DNA from: Thermodesulfobium acidiphilum
Lineage (GTDB): Bacteria > Thermodesulfobiota > Thermodesulfobiia > Thermodesulfobiales > Thermodesulfobiaceae
DNA length: 64,000 nt
NCBI RefSeq assembly: GCF_003057965.1
Contig: NZ_CP020921.1
Location: forward strand, 755,001 to 819,000
Direction: 5' to 3'
The stretch's first letter is position 1. Each line of letters begins with the position of its first letter. This document shows, piece after piece, positions 52,302-60,945 of the stretch. A program made the position numbers and the translations under genes. The notes under the pieces are model-generated. The model saw only the letters and a program-made list of their open reading frames with translations, was not told where the DNA came from and did not search any database.

Positions 52302-52872
52302 GAATAATTTACCTATTAATAGAAAATTAAGAGAATCAGTTAAAGAGCTTATTAGCATTTCAAAAAAGTTTGAGTTAGCCAAAACTTTTTCTTTTGAAAA
52401 GTATGATATAAATAAAATTTTAAAAAGAGAACAAAATCTTCCAAAGAATTTATTATGCTTTTCAACTAAAATTATAAAACACGTTTTTAAGTACAATTTT
52501 CAAGTTGTAAATGAAAAAGATAGTTATCTAATAGGTTTCTTAAGCGAAGCTGGTAGGGATAAATTAAATTTTGCAAACAAACTTTTAATTAAGTGTTCTG
52601 AAAATCTTAAGTTGCAAAAGGACTTAAGTCTTTCCAGGTTTGAAAAAAATTATTTTTCTTTTGATGAAGAGTTTAGACTATTAGCCTATCTGCTAATAAT
52701 TTATAAAATTGGGTTAAAGGTTGAATTATTTAATTTTTGTAAAAATTTTCCAATTAAATTAAATGAATTTAAAAATTATGAAAAAATAAATATTTTAGAA
52801 CAAATAAAAAAAATTAACGTTAATACTGATAAAAGTATAAAAATGCCATTTATTAAAGATCTTATTTTCTGA
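52300..52872 (+). CDS. 190-residue protein of unknown function
   Basis: A lysine-, leucine- and asparagine-rich protein, mostly helical by composition. No signal peptide or membrane segment is seen, and no family is recognised. Four cysteines occur (in LLCFST, IKCSEN, FNFCKNF), without a clear metal pattern. The ATG at 52300 overlaps a preceding mini-ORF stop, while the only good Shine-Dalgarno lies 28 nt upstream because of a tandem duplication. It follows a terminator and precedes fhs by 160 nt. It may be a real gene restricted to this lineage, based on its length of 190 codons in a stop-rich AT background. Confidence 0.6.
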   Translation: MNNLPINRKLRESVKELISISKKFELAKTFSFEKYDINKILKREQNLPKNLLCFSTKIIKHVFKYNFQVVNEKDSYLIGFLSEAGRDKLNFANKLLIKCSENLKLQKDLSLSRFEKNYFSFDEEFRLLAYLLIIYKIGLKVELFNFCKNFPIKLNEFKNYEKINILEQIKKINVNTDKSIKMPFIKDLIF

Positions 52873-52974
52873 GAATCTATTCATTTTTATAAATATTTTC
52901 CTTTTTATAAAATATTACTATTTAAAGCAATAAAATATTCTAATAGTAAAAAACTTTTTAAATATTACAAATAT

Positions 52975-53002
52975 TTGTTAAAATTTAATAATAATATATA
53001 AC
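52975..53002 (+). promoter_or_regulatory. candidate fhs promoter with overlapping palindrome
   Basis: TTGTTA (52975-52980) and TATAAC (52997-53002) are 16 nt apart. The perfect 12-bp palindrome ACAAATATTTGT (52967-52978) overlaps the -35. The rest of the 159-nt gap is AT-rich. Confidence 0.45.
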
Positions 53003-53031
53003 TAGTATATTTCAGAAATAGGAGACAGAAT

Positions 53032-54687
53032 ATGACTGACTATGAAATTTCAAAAAACGCTAAATTAAAAAAAATTTTTGATATTGCAAAAAAATATGAA
53101 ATACCTGAAGATTCATTAAGGCCATATGGTGATTATATAGCAAAAGTAGATTACAGACTTCTGTATGAGTCTAAAAAAGATTTTGGAAAACTTATATTTG
53201 TTACTGGAATTACACCTACTCCATATGGTGAGGGTAAAACTACTACAGTTATTGGATTAATAGATGCTCTTAATAGATTAGGGTATAAATCTGTCGCTTC
53301 TATAAGACAACCATCACTTGGTCCAATTTTTGGAATCAAAGGGGGAGCTGCAGGTGGAGGATATGCCCAGGTTGTGCCCATGGACGATATAAACCTTCTT
53401 TTTACGGGTGATTTTCCTGCTATAGAGTATGCAAATAATCTTTTGGCATCTCTAATTGATAATCATATTTTTCATGGAAATGAGTTAGGAATTGATTCTA
53501 GAAAGATTAGGTTTAGAAGGGCTATAGATATGAATGACAGGTCTCTTAGAAGTGTAGTTGTTGGTTTGGGTGGAAGCGCTAATGGATTTCCTAGAGAAGC
53601 AGGTTTTGATATTACTGCAGCTTCTGAAATCATGGCTATATTTGGTCTTTCATTAAACATCAACGATTTAAAAAAGAAATTAGGAGATATTTTAGTTGGT
53701 TTTTCATATGACAAAAAGCCAATTTATGCCAGAAATCTAAAAGCTGAAGGTGCCATGGCAGTAATACTAAAAAGAGCAATTAATCCAAATTTGGTTCAAA
53801 CTCTTGAAAATAGTCTCGCTTTTGTGCACGGTGGGCCATTTGCAAATATAGCTCATGGTACTTCTTCTATTTTATCTATTAAACTTGCTTTAAAATTTTC
53901 AGATTATGCTGTAGTAGAAGGGGGATTTGCTACTGATCTTGGTGGCGAAAAATTTTTAGATATTATTGCAAGGCTTGGAGATTTGAAAGTATGTGCAGTG
54001 GTGATAGTAGCTACTACTAGAGCACTAAAATACCATGGTGGCTTAAATGTAGATTATATTGAAGATGGCAGTAAAAATCTTATAAGAGGTTTACAAAACT
54101 TAGAGAAACATATTGAGAATATGCAAGTATTTGGGTTAAAAGTCGTTGTTGCATTGAATAAGTTTAGTGAAGATACACAAGAAGAAATTAAAATCGTGAA
54201 GGATTTTGTTGAGTCTATGGGAGTTGGATTTGCTCTTTCAGACGTTTGGGCTCAAGGTGGTAAAGGAGGAGAAGAGTTAGCTAAGAAAATTATTGAGGTT
54301 GAGGAGGAGAGGACTCCAAGATTTATATATAAGCTTGAACAATCTCCAAAAGAGAAAATTGAAAGAATTGCCAAAACTATTTACGGTGCAAGTTTAGTAG
54401 AATATTCTCAAGAAGCAGAGGCAGATCTTAAAGATGTTTCTTTAGTGGGGATGGATAATTCCTTTGTTTGTATGGCAAAAACTCCTTTGTCGTTATCAGC
54501 TGATCCAAAGTTAATTGGTAGACCAGAGGATTTTAAGATTATGGTTAGAGAAGTTAGAATTTCTCATGGAGCCAATTTTATCGTTCCAGTGCTTGGTAAA
54601 ATAATGACTATGCCTGGTCTTCCAAAAGTACCCCAGGCTGTAAAATTCGATATATTTGAAAGTGGCGAGATACAAGGAATATATTAA
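53032..54687 (+). CDS. fhs: formate-tetrahydrofolate ligase
   Basis: 551 residues, the normal size. It has the P-loop TPTPYGEGKTTT, the SIRQPSLGPIFGIKGGAAGGGYAQVVPMDDINLLFTGD block, VVVGLGGSANGFPREAGFDITAASEIMAI and FVHGGPFANIAHG, all FTHFS signatures. It joins formate to tetrahydrofolate with ATP, the entry to the methyl branch of the Wood-Ljungdahl pathway or a source of formyl groups for purines and fMet. No folD, metF or other C1 genes are nearby, so acetogenic or autotrophic use is not proven by this window. TAGGAGACAG lies before the ATG. Confidence 0.96.
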   Translation: MTDYEISKNAKLKKIFDIAKKYEIPEDSLRPYGDYIAKVDYRLLYESKKDFGKLIFVTGITPTPYGEGKTTTVIGLIDALNRLGYKSVASIRQPSLGPIFGIKGGAAGGGYAQVVPMDDINLLFTGDFPAIEYANNLLASLIDNHIFHGNELGIDSRKIRFRRAIDMNDRSLRSVVVGLGGSANGFPREAGFDITAASEIMAIFGLSLNINDLKKKLGDILVGFSYDKKPIYARNLKAEGAMAVILKRAINPNLVQTLENSLAFVHGGPFANIAHGTSSILSIKLALKFSDYAVVEGGFATDLGGEKFLDIIARLGDLKVCAVVIVATTRALKYHGGLNVDYIEDGSKNLIRGLQNLEKHIENMQVFGLKVVVALNKFSEDTQEEIKIVKDFVESMGVGFALSDVWAQGGKGGEELAKKIIEVEEERTPRFIYKLEQSPKEKIERIAKTIYGASLVEYSQEAEADLKDVSLVGMDNSFVCMAKTPLSLSADPKLIGRPEDFKIMVREVRISHGANFIVPVLGKIMTMPGLPKVPQAVKFDIFESGEIQGIY

Positions 54688-54741
54688 TCTTAAGGTTTTT
54701 AAATATTTTGATTCATTTGGCTAAAATAGCAAGTTAAAATT

Positions 54742-56247
54742 TTATAACATATCTATACTTTCAAAGTTTTGTTTTATTAAATCTGTTCTTCTAATACTCT
54801 TTTTAGTAAATGATATTATTACAGCTATTATGCATACTACCAAAAGACTTATCATTGTTACTGAAAAACCTTTCATAAAGGCTATCTTATAGATTGTAAA
54901 CGGAGCTTTTGATTCAATAATATACCCGTGTTGTGCAAGAGTATTTAGTTTTAATGATGTAAATATCATACTTGATATGTCTACTCCGAATATAAGACCC
55001 AGTGCTCTCATCATGTTTAACACTCCACCGGCAACGCCAAGCTTGTCTTCTGGAGCCGAAAGCATTATTGCGCTGTTGTTGGGTGGAGTGAAAATGCCCA
55101 TTCCTAAACCAAGTATTACAAATACAAATGTTAAAAAATAAATATTAATATTATTATTTAAAAAAGATAAAAGAAAGGTCGCTACTACACACACCATCAT
55201 TCCAATAGTAGTCATAATTCTCGATCCAATTTTATCTGATATGGCTCCTGCGAATGGAGCTATCAAAGCCATGGCAAGCGGTATAGGTGTTAATATAGAT
55301 CCTACGATTTCTGCATCGTAGTGCATAATATCTTCAAGATAAAATGGCATCAAGAATAGAACTGCAAAAAGCACATAGTATGATAAAAAGCCTGTAATGT
55401 TTCCAGTAGAAAAATCCCAATTTTTAAAAATTCTTAAGTCTAACATAGGATTAGCAGTTTTCAATTCCCTATATATAAACAAAGGCAGTATTATAAGGAA
55501 AGCTAAAAAGCAAAATATAATAAATGGTGATGTCCAACCTATTTTAGTCCCCTGATCTATTGCCAGTACAAGAGATCCTAATCCCAAAGCACACAAAATA
55601 ACCCCGAGAAAATCAATTTTGTTGTCCTTCTTTAAGCTGGGCTTGCTGGCTGGCAAGATAAATAGTGCCATTAATGTGCCAATAATTCCTATTGGTACAT
55701 TAATGTAAAATATCAGCCTCCAATTTAAAAGAGAGATAAGTATACCGCTGATAAACGGACCTATAGACATTGCTATAGCTTGGACTGCTCCCTGTATTCC
55801 TATAGCTCTGCCTAATTCATTCTTTGGAAATGACTGTGTAATGATCGCTACTGAGTTTGCCTGGAGCATCCCAGCACCTACTGCCTGAAGTACACGAGAG
55901 AATATCAAAAAATAAGCATTTGGAGAAATTCCACAAAGAGCTGAACCTATTGTGAATATGATAAATCCTATGTTATACATCTTGGTTCTTCCGAACATAT
56001 CGGCAAGTCTTCCAAAAAATGGTAGAAAAACCGTTAAGGTTAACATATAACCCATTACGACCCATTCAACTAATGCCATTGGAACTTCAAATCTGTTTTC
56101 GATTGTTGGAGTAGCTACGTTTACTATACTTACGTCTAATGCAGACATTGTAGCACCAATTAGAACGGTTAGTAGGATAAACCATTTCCACTTTGGATTT
56201 GAAGAAAAATATGGATGAGGAAACACTATCTCTTTTGTCATAAGCAT
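54742..56247 (-). CDS. MFS drug exporter, DHA2 (EmrB/QacA) family
   Basis: A 501-residue transporter with 14 hydrophobic helices. The N-terminal TMSALDVSIVNVATPTIENRFEVP and the FGRLADMFGRTKMYNIGFIIFTIGSALCGISPN loop are diagnostic of DHA2; motif C-like GAVQAIAMSIGPFISGILI also fits. It exports drugs or other amphiphiles using the proton gradient. Two ATG codons (56247, 56241) are possible starts behind AAAAGGGGAC. Unlike many DHA2 pumps it has no adjacent EmrA-type adaptor or TetR regulator. It ends 54 nt from the convergent fhs stop. Confidence 0.88.
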   Translation of the reverse strand: MLMTKEIVFPHPYFSSNPKWKWFILLTVLIGATMSALDVSIVNVATPTIENRFEVPMALVEWVVMGYMLTLTVFLPFFGRLADMFGRTKMYNIGFIIFTIGSALCGISPNAYFLIFSRVLQAVGAGMLQANSVAIITQSFPKNELGRAIGIQGAVQAIAMSIGPFISGILISLLNWRLIFYINVPIGIIGTLMALFILPASKPSLKKDNKIDFLGVILCALGLGSLVLAIDQGTKIGWTSPFIIFCFLAFLIILPLFIYRELKTANPMLDLRIFKNWDFSTGNITGFLSYYVLFAVLFLMPFYLEDIMHYDAEIVGSILTPIPLAMALIAPFAGAISDKIGSRIMTTIGMMVCVVATFLLSFLNNNINIYFLTFVFVILGLGMGIFTPPNNSAIMLSAPEDKLGVAGGVLNMMRALGLIFGVDISSMIFTSLKLNTLAQHGYIIESKAPFTIYKIAFMKGFSVTMISLLVVCIIAVIISFTKKSIRRTDLIKQNFESIDML

Positions 56248-56410
56248 TGTCCCCTTTTGTTTTGTTTAGATTATTTTAAAACTAAACTATGTTTAATGTA
56301 TGAAATTTGAATTATAATCAGATTAAAATTAATTTAACTTCATATTAGAAAATATAATTTATTTTAATAATATTTTAATTATTAAATTTTAATTGGTTTT
56401 ACTAATAATC

Positions 56411-56959
56411 TTAATCAAAATCAAATAGCGAATTTTTGACTTTTGGATTTTTGATTGAGTCAGGCATAGTGAAAAAGGCGATAGATAATAGAATCCATGA
56501 TATGAACATTCCAATAAATCCTATAGCTAAAATTGTTAATATTGCACTCCAGAACATTACGTCTCCTGATGTTTTGAAAAGTTCAGTGTCCGTAAATAAA
56601 GCTATTAGAATTAAACTCTTTCGAAAAAAAACAGCAGAGGCAATTATAAATGAATAAAAAATTATAAGACTTAAAAAAATATTTGTTCCAAAATACCAAT
56701 GCTCAGAAAATACTGATAAAACGGTATATAGACCAAGAAAGAGAGAGATAGTAACTCCTATAATGCTTATTAAAAAAGATTTTATAATATTTGAGTAAAT
56801 TTCACCTTCTTTTAGGAGTCGTGATATATTGTATATTGATATCATAAACATTATTACACCAATTATGAAAAATATATGACCTATACCGGGAATTAGAGCA
56901 AATGCAATTAAACCAGAACCTAATCCGCCAAGTATTTTTTCTTTTGAGAAATTTAGCAT
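56411..56959 (-). CDS. DUF996-family membrane protein
   Basis: 182 residues with about five hydrophobic helices. LGGLGSGLIAFALIPGIGHIFFIIGVIMFMISIYNISRLLKEGEIYSNIIKSFL is close to the DUF996 pattern, known mainly from archaea and thermophilic bacteria; in this protein the stretch is at residues 10-65. The function is unknown. No Shine-Dalgarno is clear in front of the ATG. It stands alone between the MFS exporter and def, in 160-nt AT-rich flanks. Confidence 0.65.
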   Translation of the reverse strand: MLNFSKEKILGGLGSGLIAFALIPGIGHIFFIIGVIMFMISIYNISRLLKEGEIYSNIIKSFLISIIGVTISLFLGLYTVLSVFSEHWYFGTNIFLSLIIFYSFIIASAVFFRKSLILIALFTDTELFKTSGDVMFWSAILTILAIGFIGMFISWILLSIAFFTMPDSIKNPKVKNSLFDFD

Positions 56960-57068
56960 TTCTACTCCATAAAAATTTATAAAATGTTATAAAGTATATT
57001 TTACTATAAAATTTATATGATAATCCTTTCGGAGAGATTCAAGAATAGCTATATTTTGAATCAATATT

Positions 57069-57097
57069 TTGATCCTTATTCTTATGTTTACTAATAT
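57069..57097 (+). promoter_or_regulatory. possible promoter for the def-fmt-rsmB-rlmN run
   Basis: TTGATC (57069-57074) and TAATAT (57092-57097) are 17 nt apart, 40 nt before def. Confidence 0.3.
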
Positions 57098-57137
57098 GTT
57101 AAAATAAACTATATATCTTGAGAGGAGAAGTTTTCAG

Positions 57138-57635
57138 TTGATTTGCAAAAGAAAAATTATCACGCATCCTAATTCACTTTTAAGAAAAAGAAGTTTTCCA
57201 GTATTGCAATTCGATAAAAATCTTGAGAATTTGGTTGAAGAGATGGAATATCTGATGGTTTCAAATAATGGTGTAGGTCTTGCTGCTCCTCAAGTTGGAG
57301 AATTGAGCAGATTATTTATATACAAGATTAATGATATACTACAGGTAGTTGTGAATCCTGAAATAATTGAAAAAGTAGGTTCAGAAGTTGATGTTGAGGG
57401 ATGTTTATCTGTCCCTGGGGTTTTTGGTCCTGTAGAGAGAGCTTTTAAAGTGATTGTTCAGGCTCAGGATATATATGGTGATACAATAATTCTAAACAAA
57501 GAGGGTTATGAAGCTAGAGTTATTCAACACGAACTTGACCACCTTAACGGCGACCTCTTTATTGATAAGGCAAAATACTTAGAGACTGCTGAAGAAAGAT
57601 CGAGAAAAGAAAAAGAAAAACTTGGAAAGGATTAG
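57138..57635 (+). CDS. def: peptide deformylase
   Basis: 165 residues. The three deformylase motifs are intact: GVGLAAPQVG, EGCLSVPG (metal-binding Cys) and QHELDHLNGDLF (HExxH metal and catalytic residues). It removes the N-formyl group from new proteins, normally with Fe2+ in anaerobes. The start is TTG with GAGAGGAG upstream. The gene for methionyl-tRNA formyltransferase follows directly, the classical def-fmt pair, so formylation and deformylation are co-expressed. Confidence 0.95.
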   Translation: MICKRKIITHPNSLLRKRSFPVLQFDKNLENLVEEMEYLMVSNNGVGLAAPQVGELSRLFIYKINDILQVVVNPEIIEKVGSEVDVEGCLSVPGVFGPVERAFKVIVQAQDIYGDTIILNKEGYEARVIQHELDHLNGDLFIDKAKYLETAEERSRKEKEKLGKD

Positions 57636-57666
57636 TTATTAAAGTTTTTTGGGAGGAAAATTTTTT

Positions 57667-58584
57667 TTGGATTTATTTTTTTTTGGCACACCTACTTATT
57701 CTGTGAACGTTTTAGAAAGGTTGAAACGCTCAAAACATCAAATTGTAGGGATAGTTACGAAAAAACCTTCTTTTTTTGGGAGAAAAAAGATTCTAAAACC
57801 GTCTCCAGTGGAAGCATTTGCGAGGCAGAATTATATCCCCCTTTACAGTGGGAAAACTAAAGATAAAGAATTTATAGATTTTTTTAAAGAATTAAACCCT
57901 GAAATTGGAATAGTAGCTTTTTTTGGAGAAATAATTCCAACGAGAGTAATAGATTTATTTAAATATAAGATGATTAATCTCCATCCCTCTTTATTGCCAA
58001 AATATAGAGGTATAGCTCCAGTGCCAAGGACTATTTTAAACGGCGAAGATATCTTTGGGGTAACAATACATGAAGTTATTAAAGAACTGGATGCGGGGGA
58101 TATATACGATCAGATTTCATTTAAAATTCATGAAAAGAAGAGTTCAGGGGAGTTATTAGATTTTTTGTCAAAAAAGGGCTCTGACCTGCTTGTTCAGGTG
58201 TTAGACAATATTGAAAAAGGTGATTTAAAAAAGATTCCTCAAAATAATGAAGAGGCAACATATGCTGAAGTTTTAAGATTTGATGAAGTAATATTCTCTT
58301 TTAATGAAAAAGCAATCGAAATTGAAAGGAAGGTTTTAGCAGCAAATCCAGATCCTATTGCTAGAACAAAAATTAGTAAAGGCGATCTTTTAGTTTATAA
58401 GGCTTTTGCTATTGAGGGGGTGGGGGAGCCGTCTAAAATCGTTGGTATTGAAGGGGATGCTTTAAAGGTTGGAACTGGTGAAGGAATTATTTTGCTATTA
58501 GAAGTTCAATTTCCAGGGAAAAAGAGGATAAAAGGAAAAGATTTGTTAAACGGTTTAAGATTGAAAATTGGAGATTTTCTTTAG
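57667..58584 (+). CDS. fmt: methionyl-tRNA formyltransferase
   Basis: 305 residues. I use the TTG at 57667 (MDLFFFGTP) with GGGAGG 10 nt upstream; a TTG at 57649 would put the Shine-Dalgarno inside the gene. Family motifs are FFGTPTYSVNVLERL, the catalytic MINLHPSLLPKYRGIAPVPRTILNGE (Asn, His) and HEVIKELDAGDIYDQ. The C-terminal beta-barrel (about 205-305) binds tRNA. It formylates Met-tRNA for initiation using formyl-THF, which the fhs product can supply. Its stop is 3 nt before the rsmB start. Confidence 0.94.
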   Translation: MDLFFFGTPTYSVNVLERLKRSKHQIVGIVTKKPSFFGRKKILKPSPVEAFARQNYIPLYSGKTKDKEFIDFFKELNPEIGIVAFFGEIIPTRVIDLFKYKMINLHPSLLPKYRGIAPVPRTILNGEDIFGVTIHEVIKELDAGDIYDQISFKIHEKKSSGELLDFLSKKGSDLLVQVLDNIEKGDLKKIPQNNEEATYAEVLRFDEVIFSFNEKAIEIERKVLAANPDPIARTKISKGDLLVYKAFAIEGVGEPSKIVGIEGDALKVGTGEGIILLLEVQFPGKKRIKGKDLLNGLRLKIGDFL

Positions 58585-58587
58585 AGT

Positions 58588-59850
58588 TTGAGCATTACAA
58601 ATTCAAGACTTTATGCATTCAAAACTTTAAAAAGAATAATTTATCAAGGTGCTTATCTACACCTAGTTACAAAATATGTTAATTTAAGTGGTAGAGATAG
58701 GGCCTTCTTTAAATTAATAGTTAATTTAGTTTTAAAGAGTGGATATAAATTATTTGAGAAACTTTCCAAAGAAAAATTATCAAAAAGTGAAATAATAGCA
58801 CTAATGATGGTATTTGTTGAACTCAAACTTCTTAGAAAAGAAAGATATGTTGTATTTAGTCAATACAAAACACTTCCAGAAAAAGATTTTAGTGAAAAAA
58901 GATTTCTTAAAGCATTAACAAAATTTGAAAATGAAAAAAGCTTAATTAAAAACGATATTAGCCTTCCCAATTTCATAGTCGACCAAATAATCAATTCAAA
59001 ACTAGATATAAGCGGTTTTACTCGCAATTTTATATCAACTCCATTAACCGGTTTTTTCATATTATCTAGGACTGAAAAAACTTTAGATTTATTAAAATCG
59101 TTATCAGGAAAACTTTATCCAGGTAAGATTTTTAAAAATTATTATTATACTGAATCTTTTTCTGAAGTATTAGAAATTTTGCCTCAAGATAGTTATATTG
59201 TTATCTCTGAGAGTTCAATGTTGTCTGTTTTACTTCTGAATCCAAAACCTGGTGAAAAAATTATAGAAGTAGGCGCTTCACCTGGGGGGAAAAGTGTGTT
59301 TTTGGAATATATACTAAAAGATTATAAAGATAAATTAAACAGACTTAAAAAGATTATTTCAGTTGATATTTCAAAAAATAGAATTAGTGCATTGAAAAAA
59401 ACCTGTGAAAAATATAACTTAAAACTGATTAGTCCAACTTTATACACTGAAAAAACAGTTTTTGACGTTTCTGATAAAATTCTTATAGATGCCCCTTGCA
59501 GCGGCCTTTCTACACTTGGTAGTAAACCTGATATTATTTTTCACTTAAAAGAAAGTGACATAAAATTGCTAGCTAAAAAGCAGGAAGATATTTTAAATTT
59601 TTACAAAGACTTTATTAAAGTAAAGGGAAAATTAGTTTATTCAGTTTGCACCTTCACTGAAATGGAAGGTAAAATTCAAATTGAAAAATTTTTACATAAA
59701 AACAAAAACTTTAAGACTTTTGAGGGCGTTTTGTCTTCTAAGTATATTAATCAGGATATAATTATTAAAAATGGGATGTTAGACATTGACTGGGTTGCAC
59801 TTTCTCTGGAACCCTTTTTTATTTGTTGTTTGGAGAAAGTAGATGAATAA
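58588..59850 (+). CDS. rsmB: RsmB-like 16S rRNA (cytosine-5) methyltransferase
   Basis: 420 residues. The N-terminal 130 residues look like the NusB-type RNA-binding domain. The methyltransferase part has the SAM loop EVGASPGGKS (usually DACAAPGGKT), DAPCSGLSTLGSKPD with the first catalytic Cys, and YSVCTFTEMEG with the second Cys (usually YSTCS..PEEN). So both cysteines are kept, but motifs differ more than usual from RsmB. The start is TTG. The place in the def-fmt-rsmB-rlmN order agrees with RsmB, which methylates C967 of 16S rRNA. It overlaps rlmN by 8 nt. Confidence 0.85.
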   Translation: MSITNSRLYAFKTLKRIIYQGAYLHLVTKYVNLSGRDRAFFKLIVNLVLKSGYKLFEKLSKEKLSKSEIIALMMVFVELKLLRKERYVVFSQYKTLPEKDFSEKRFLKALTKFENEKSLIKNDISLPNFIVDQIINSKLDISGFTRNFISTPLTGFFILSRTEKTLDLLKSLSGKLYPGKIFKNYYYTESFSEVLEILPQDSYIVISESSMLSVLLLNPKPGEKIIEVGASPGGKSVFLEYILKDYKDKLNRLKKIISVDISKNRISALKKTCEKYNLKLISPTLYTEKTVFDVSDKILIDAPCSGLSTLGSKPDIIFHLKESDIKLLAKKQEDILNFYKDFIKVKGKLVYSVCTFTEMEGKIQIEKFLHKNKNFKTFEGVLSSKYINQDIIIKNGMLDIDWVALSLEPFFICCLEKVDE

Positions 59851-60904
59851 AAATAATTTTTTTGAATTATCTTTTGATGAGCTTGAAAATTTTTTTACAA
59901 ATTTAGGTTTTCCTAGATATAGAGCTAGACAGGTATTTTCCTGGATATACAAAAATAATGTTTACGATTTTAAACAAATGTCAAATCTAAGTTTGGATTT
60001 AAGGGAGCTGTTGAATTCAAGTTTTGATTTATCATTTCCAAAAATTCAGAATTTAGTTGAATCTGTAGATAATAGCTTAAAATTTTTGTTTAATTTGGGC
60101 GAAGACAATTTTATTGAAACCGTTTTTATTAAGCACAGAAACAGGAACACGGTATGTGTTTCTTCTCAGATAGGTTGTCCAGTTGGATGTATGATGTGTT
60201 CGACTGGTAAAATTGGGTTTAAAAGAAACTTAAAGGTATCAGAAATTGTTCTTCAAGTTTTAGCTGTTGAAAGTTTTGTTAAGTCTAAAATGGGAAAAAT
60301 TGACAATTTAGTTTTTATGGGGATGGGTGAACCCATGCTAAATTTTGATAATGTAATAAAGGCCATTAAAATTTTATCAGACAAAAATGGCAAATCTTTT
60401 AGTCCTAGAAGAGTGGTAATCTCTACAAGTGGATTTGTAGATGGAATAAAAAAATTAAAAGCAGTTAACCTCCCAATAAAATTGGCTGTATCATTACATG
60501 CTACTACTAATGAACTAAGATCTAAACTTATACCTATTAATAAAACCTTTAATATAGATGAGCTTATTAAGGCCTCTGAGGAATATGCATTAGCCTCTAA
60601 AAGGCGAGTAACCTTTGAATATGTTCTGATGGAGTCAATAAACGATAGCGATCAAGATATTATTAGGTTAAAGGATCTTTTAAAAGGGCTTCATGCTCAT
60701 GTTAATCTTGTAAAGTATAATCAATCGTTATCTGATGTTAAAATAAAAACAAATATTCACAGGATAAAGTTATTTGAGAAAATGCTTAATAATTTTGGTA
60801 TTAAGACTACTATAAGATTTTCTAAAGGAGAGGATATAAATGGGGCCTGTGGTCAGCTGGCTCTTTTGACCGAGTTAAGTAGTAGTCTGGACGATGAACT
60901 GTAA
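59843..60904 (+). CDS. rlmN: dual-specificity rRNA/tRNA adenine C2-methyltransferase
   Basis: 353 residues. The radical-SAM triad is C-x3-C-x2-C in SQIGCPVGCMMCSTG. The GMGEPMLNFDNVIKAI motif and the C-terminal block INGACGQL, with the mCys-forming cysteine, are present, and so is RVTFEYVLMESINDS. RlmN methylates A2503 of 23S rRNA and A37 of some tRNAs. The N-terminal domain has the HhH-like region FTNLGFPRYRARQVFSWIYK. It overlaps rsmB by 8 nt, in the translation-related run. Confidence 0.96.
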   Translation: MNKNNFFELSFDELENFFTNLGFPRYRARQVFSWIYKNNVYDFKQMSNLSLDLRELLNSSFDLSFPKIQNLVESVDNSLKFLFNLGEDNFIETVFIKHRNRNTVCVSSQIGCPVGCMMCSTGKIGFKRNLKVSEIVLQVLAVESFVKSKMGKIDNLVFMGMGEPMLNFDNVIKAIKILSDKNGKSFSPRRVVISTSGFVDGIKKLKAVNLPIKLAVSLHATTNELRSKLIPINKTFNIDELIKASEEYALASKRRVTFEYVLMESINDSDQDIIRLKDLLKGLHAHVNLVKYNQSLSDVKIKTNIHRIKLFEKMLNNFGIKTTIRFSKGEDINGACGQLALLTELSSSLDDEL

Positions 60905-60945
60905 GCTATTTTTAGATAATAGAAAAGGGGGTAGAAGGTACAATT

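Noticed and set aside
57649-57666. Earlier TTG start for fmt
   Set aside because: It would place the GGGAGG Shine-Dalgarno inside the coding region; TTG at 57667 fits the family N-terminus.
60905-60945. FMN riboswitch before ribD
   Set aside because: The gap is only 41 nt and has no RFN-like sequence.
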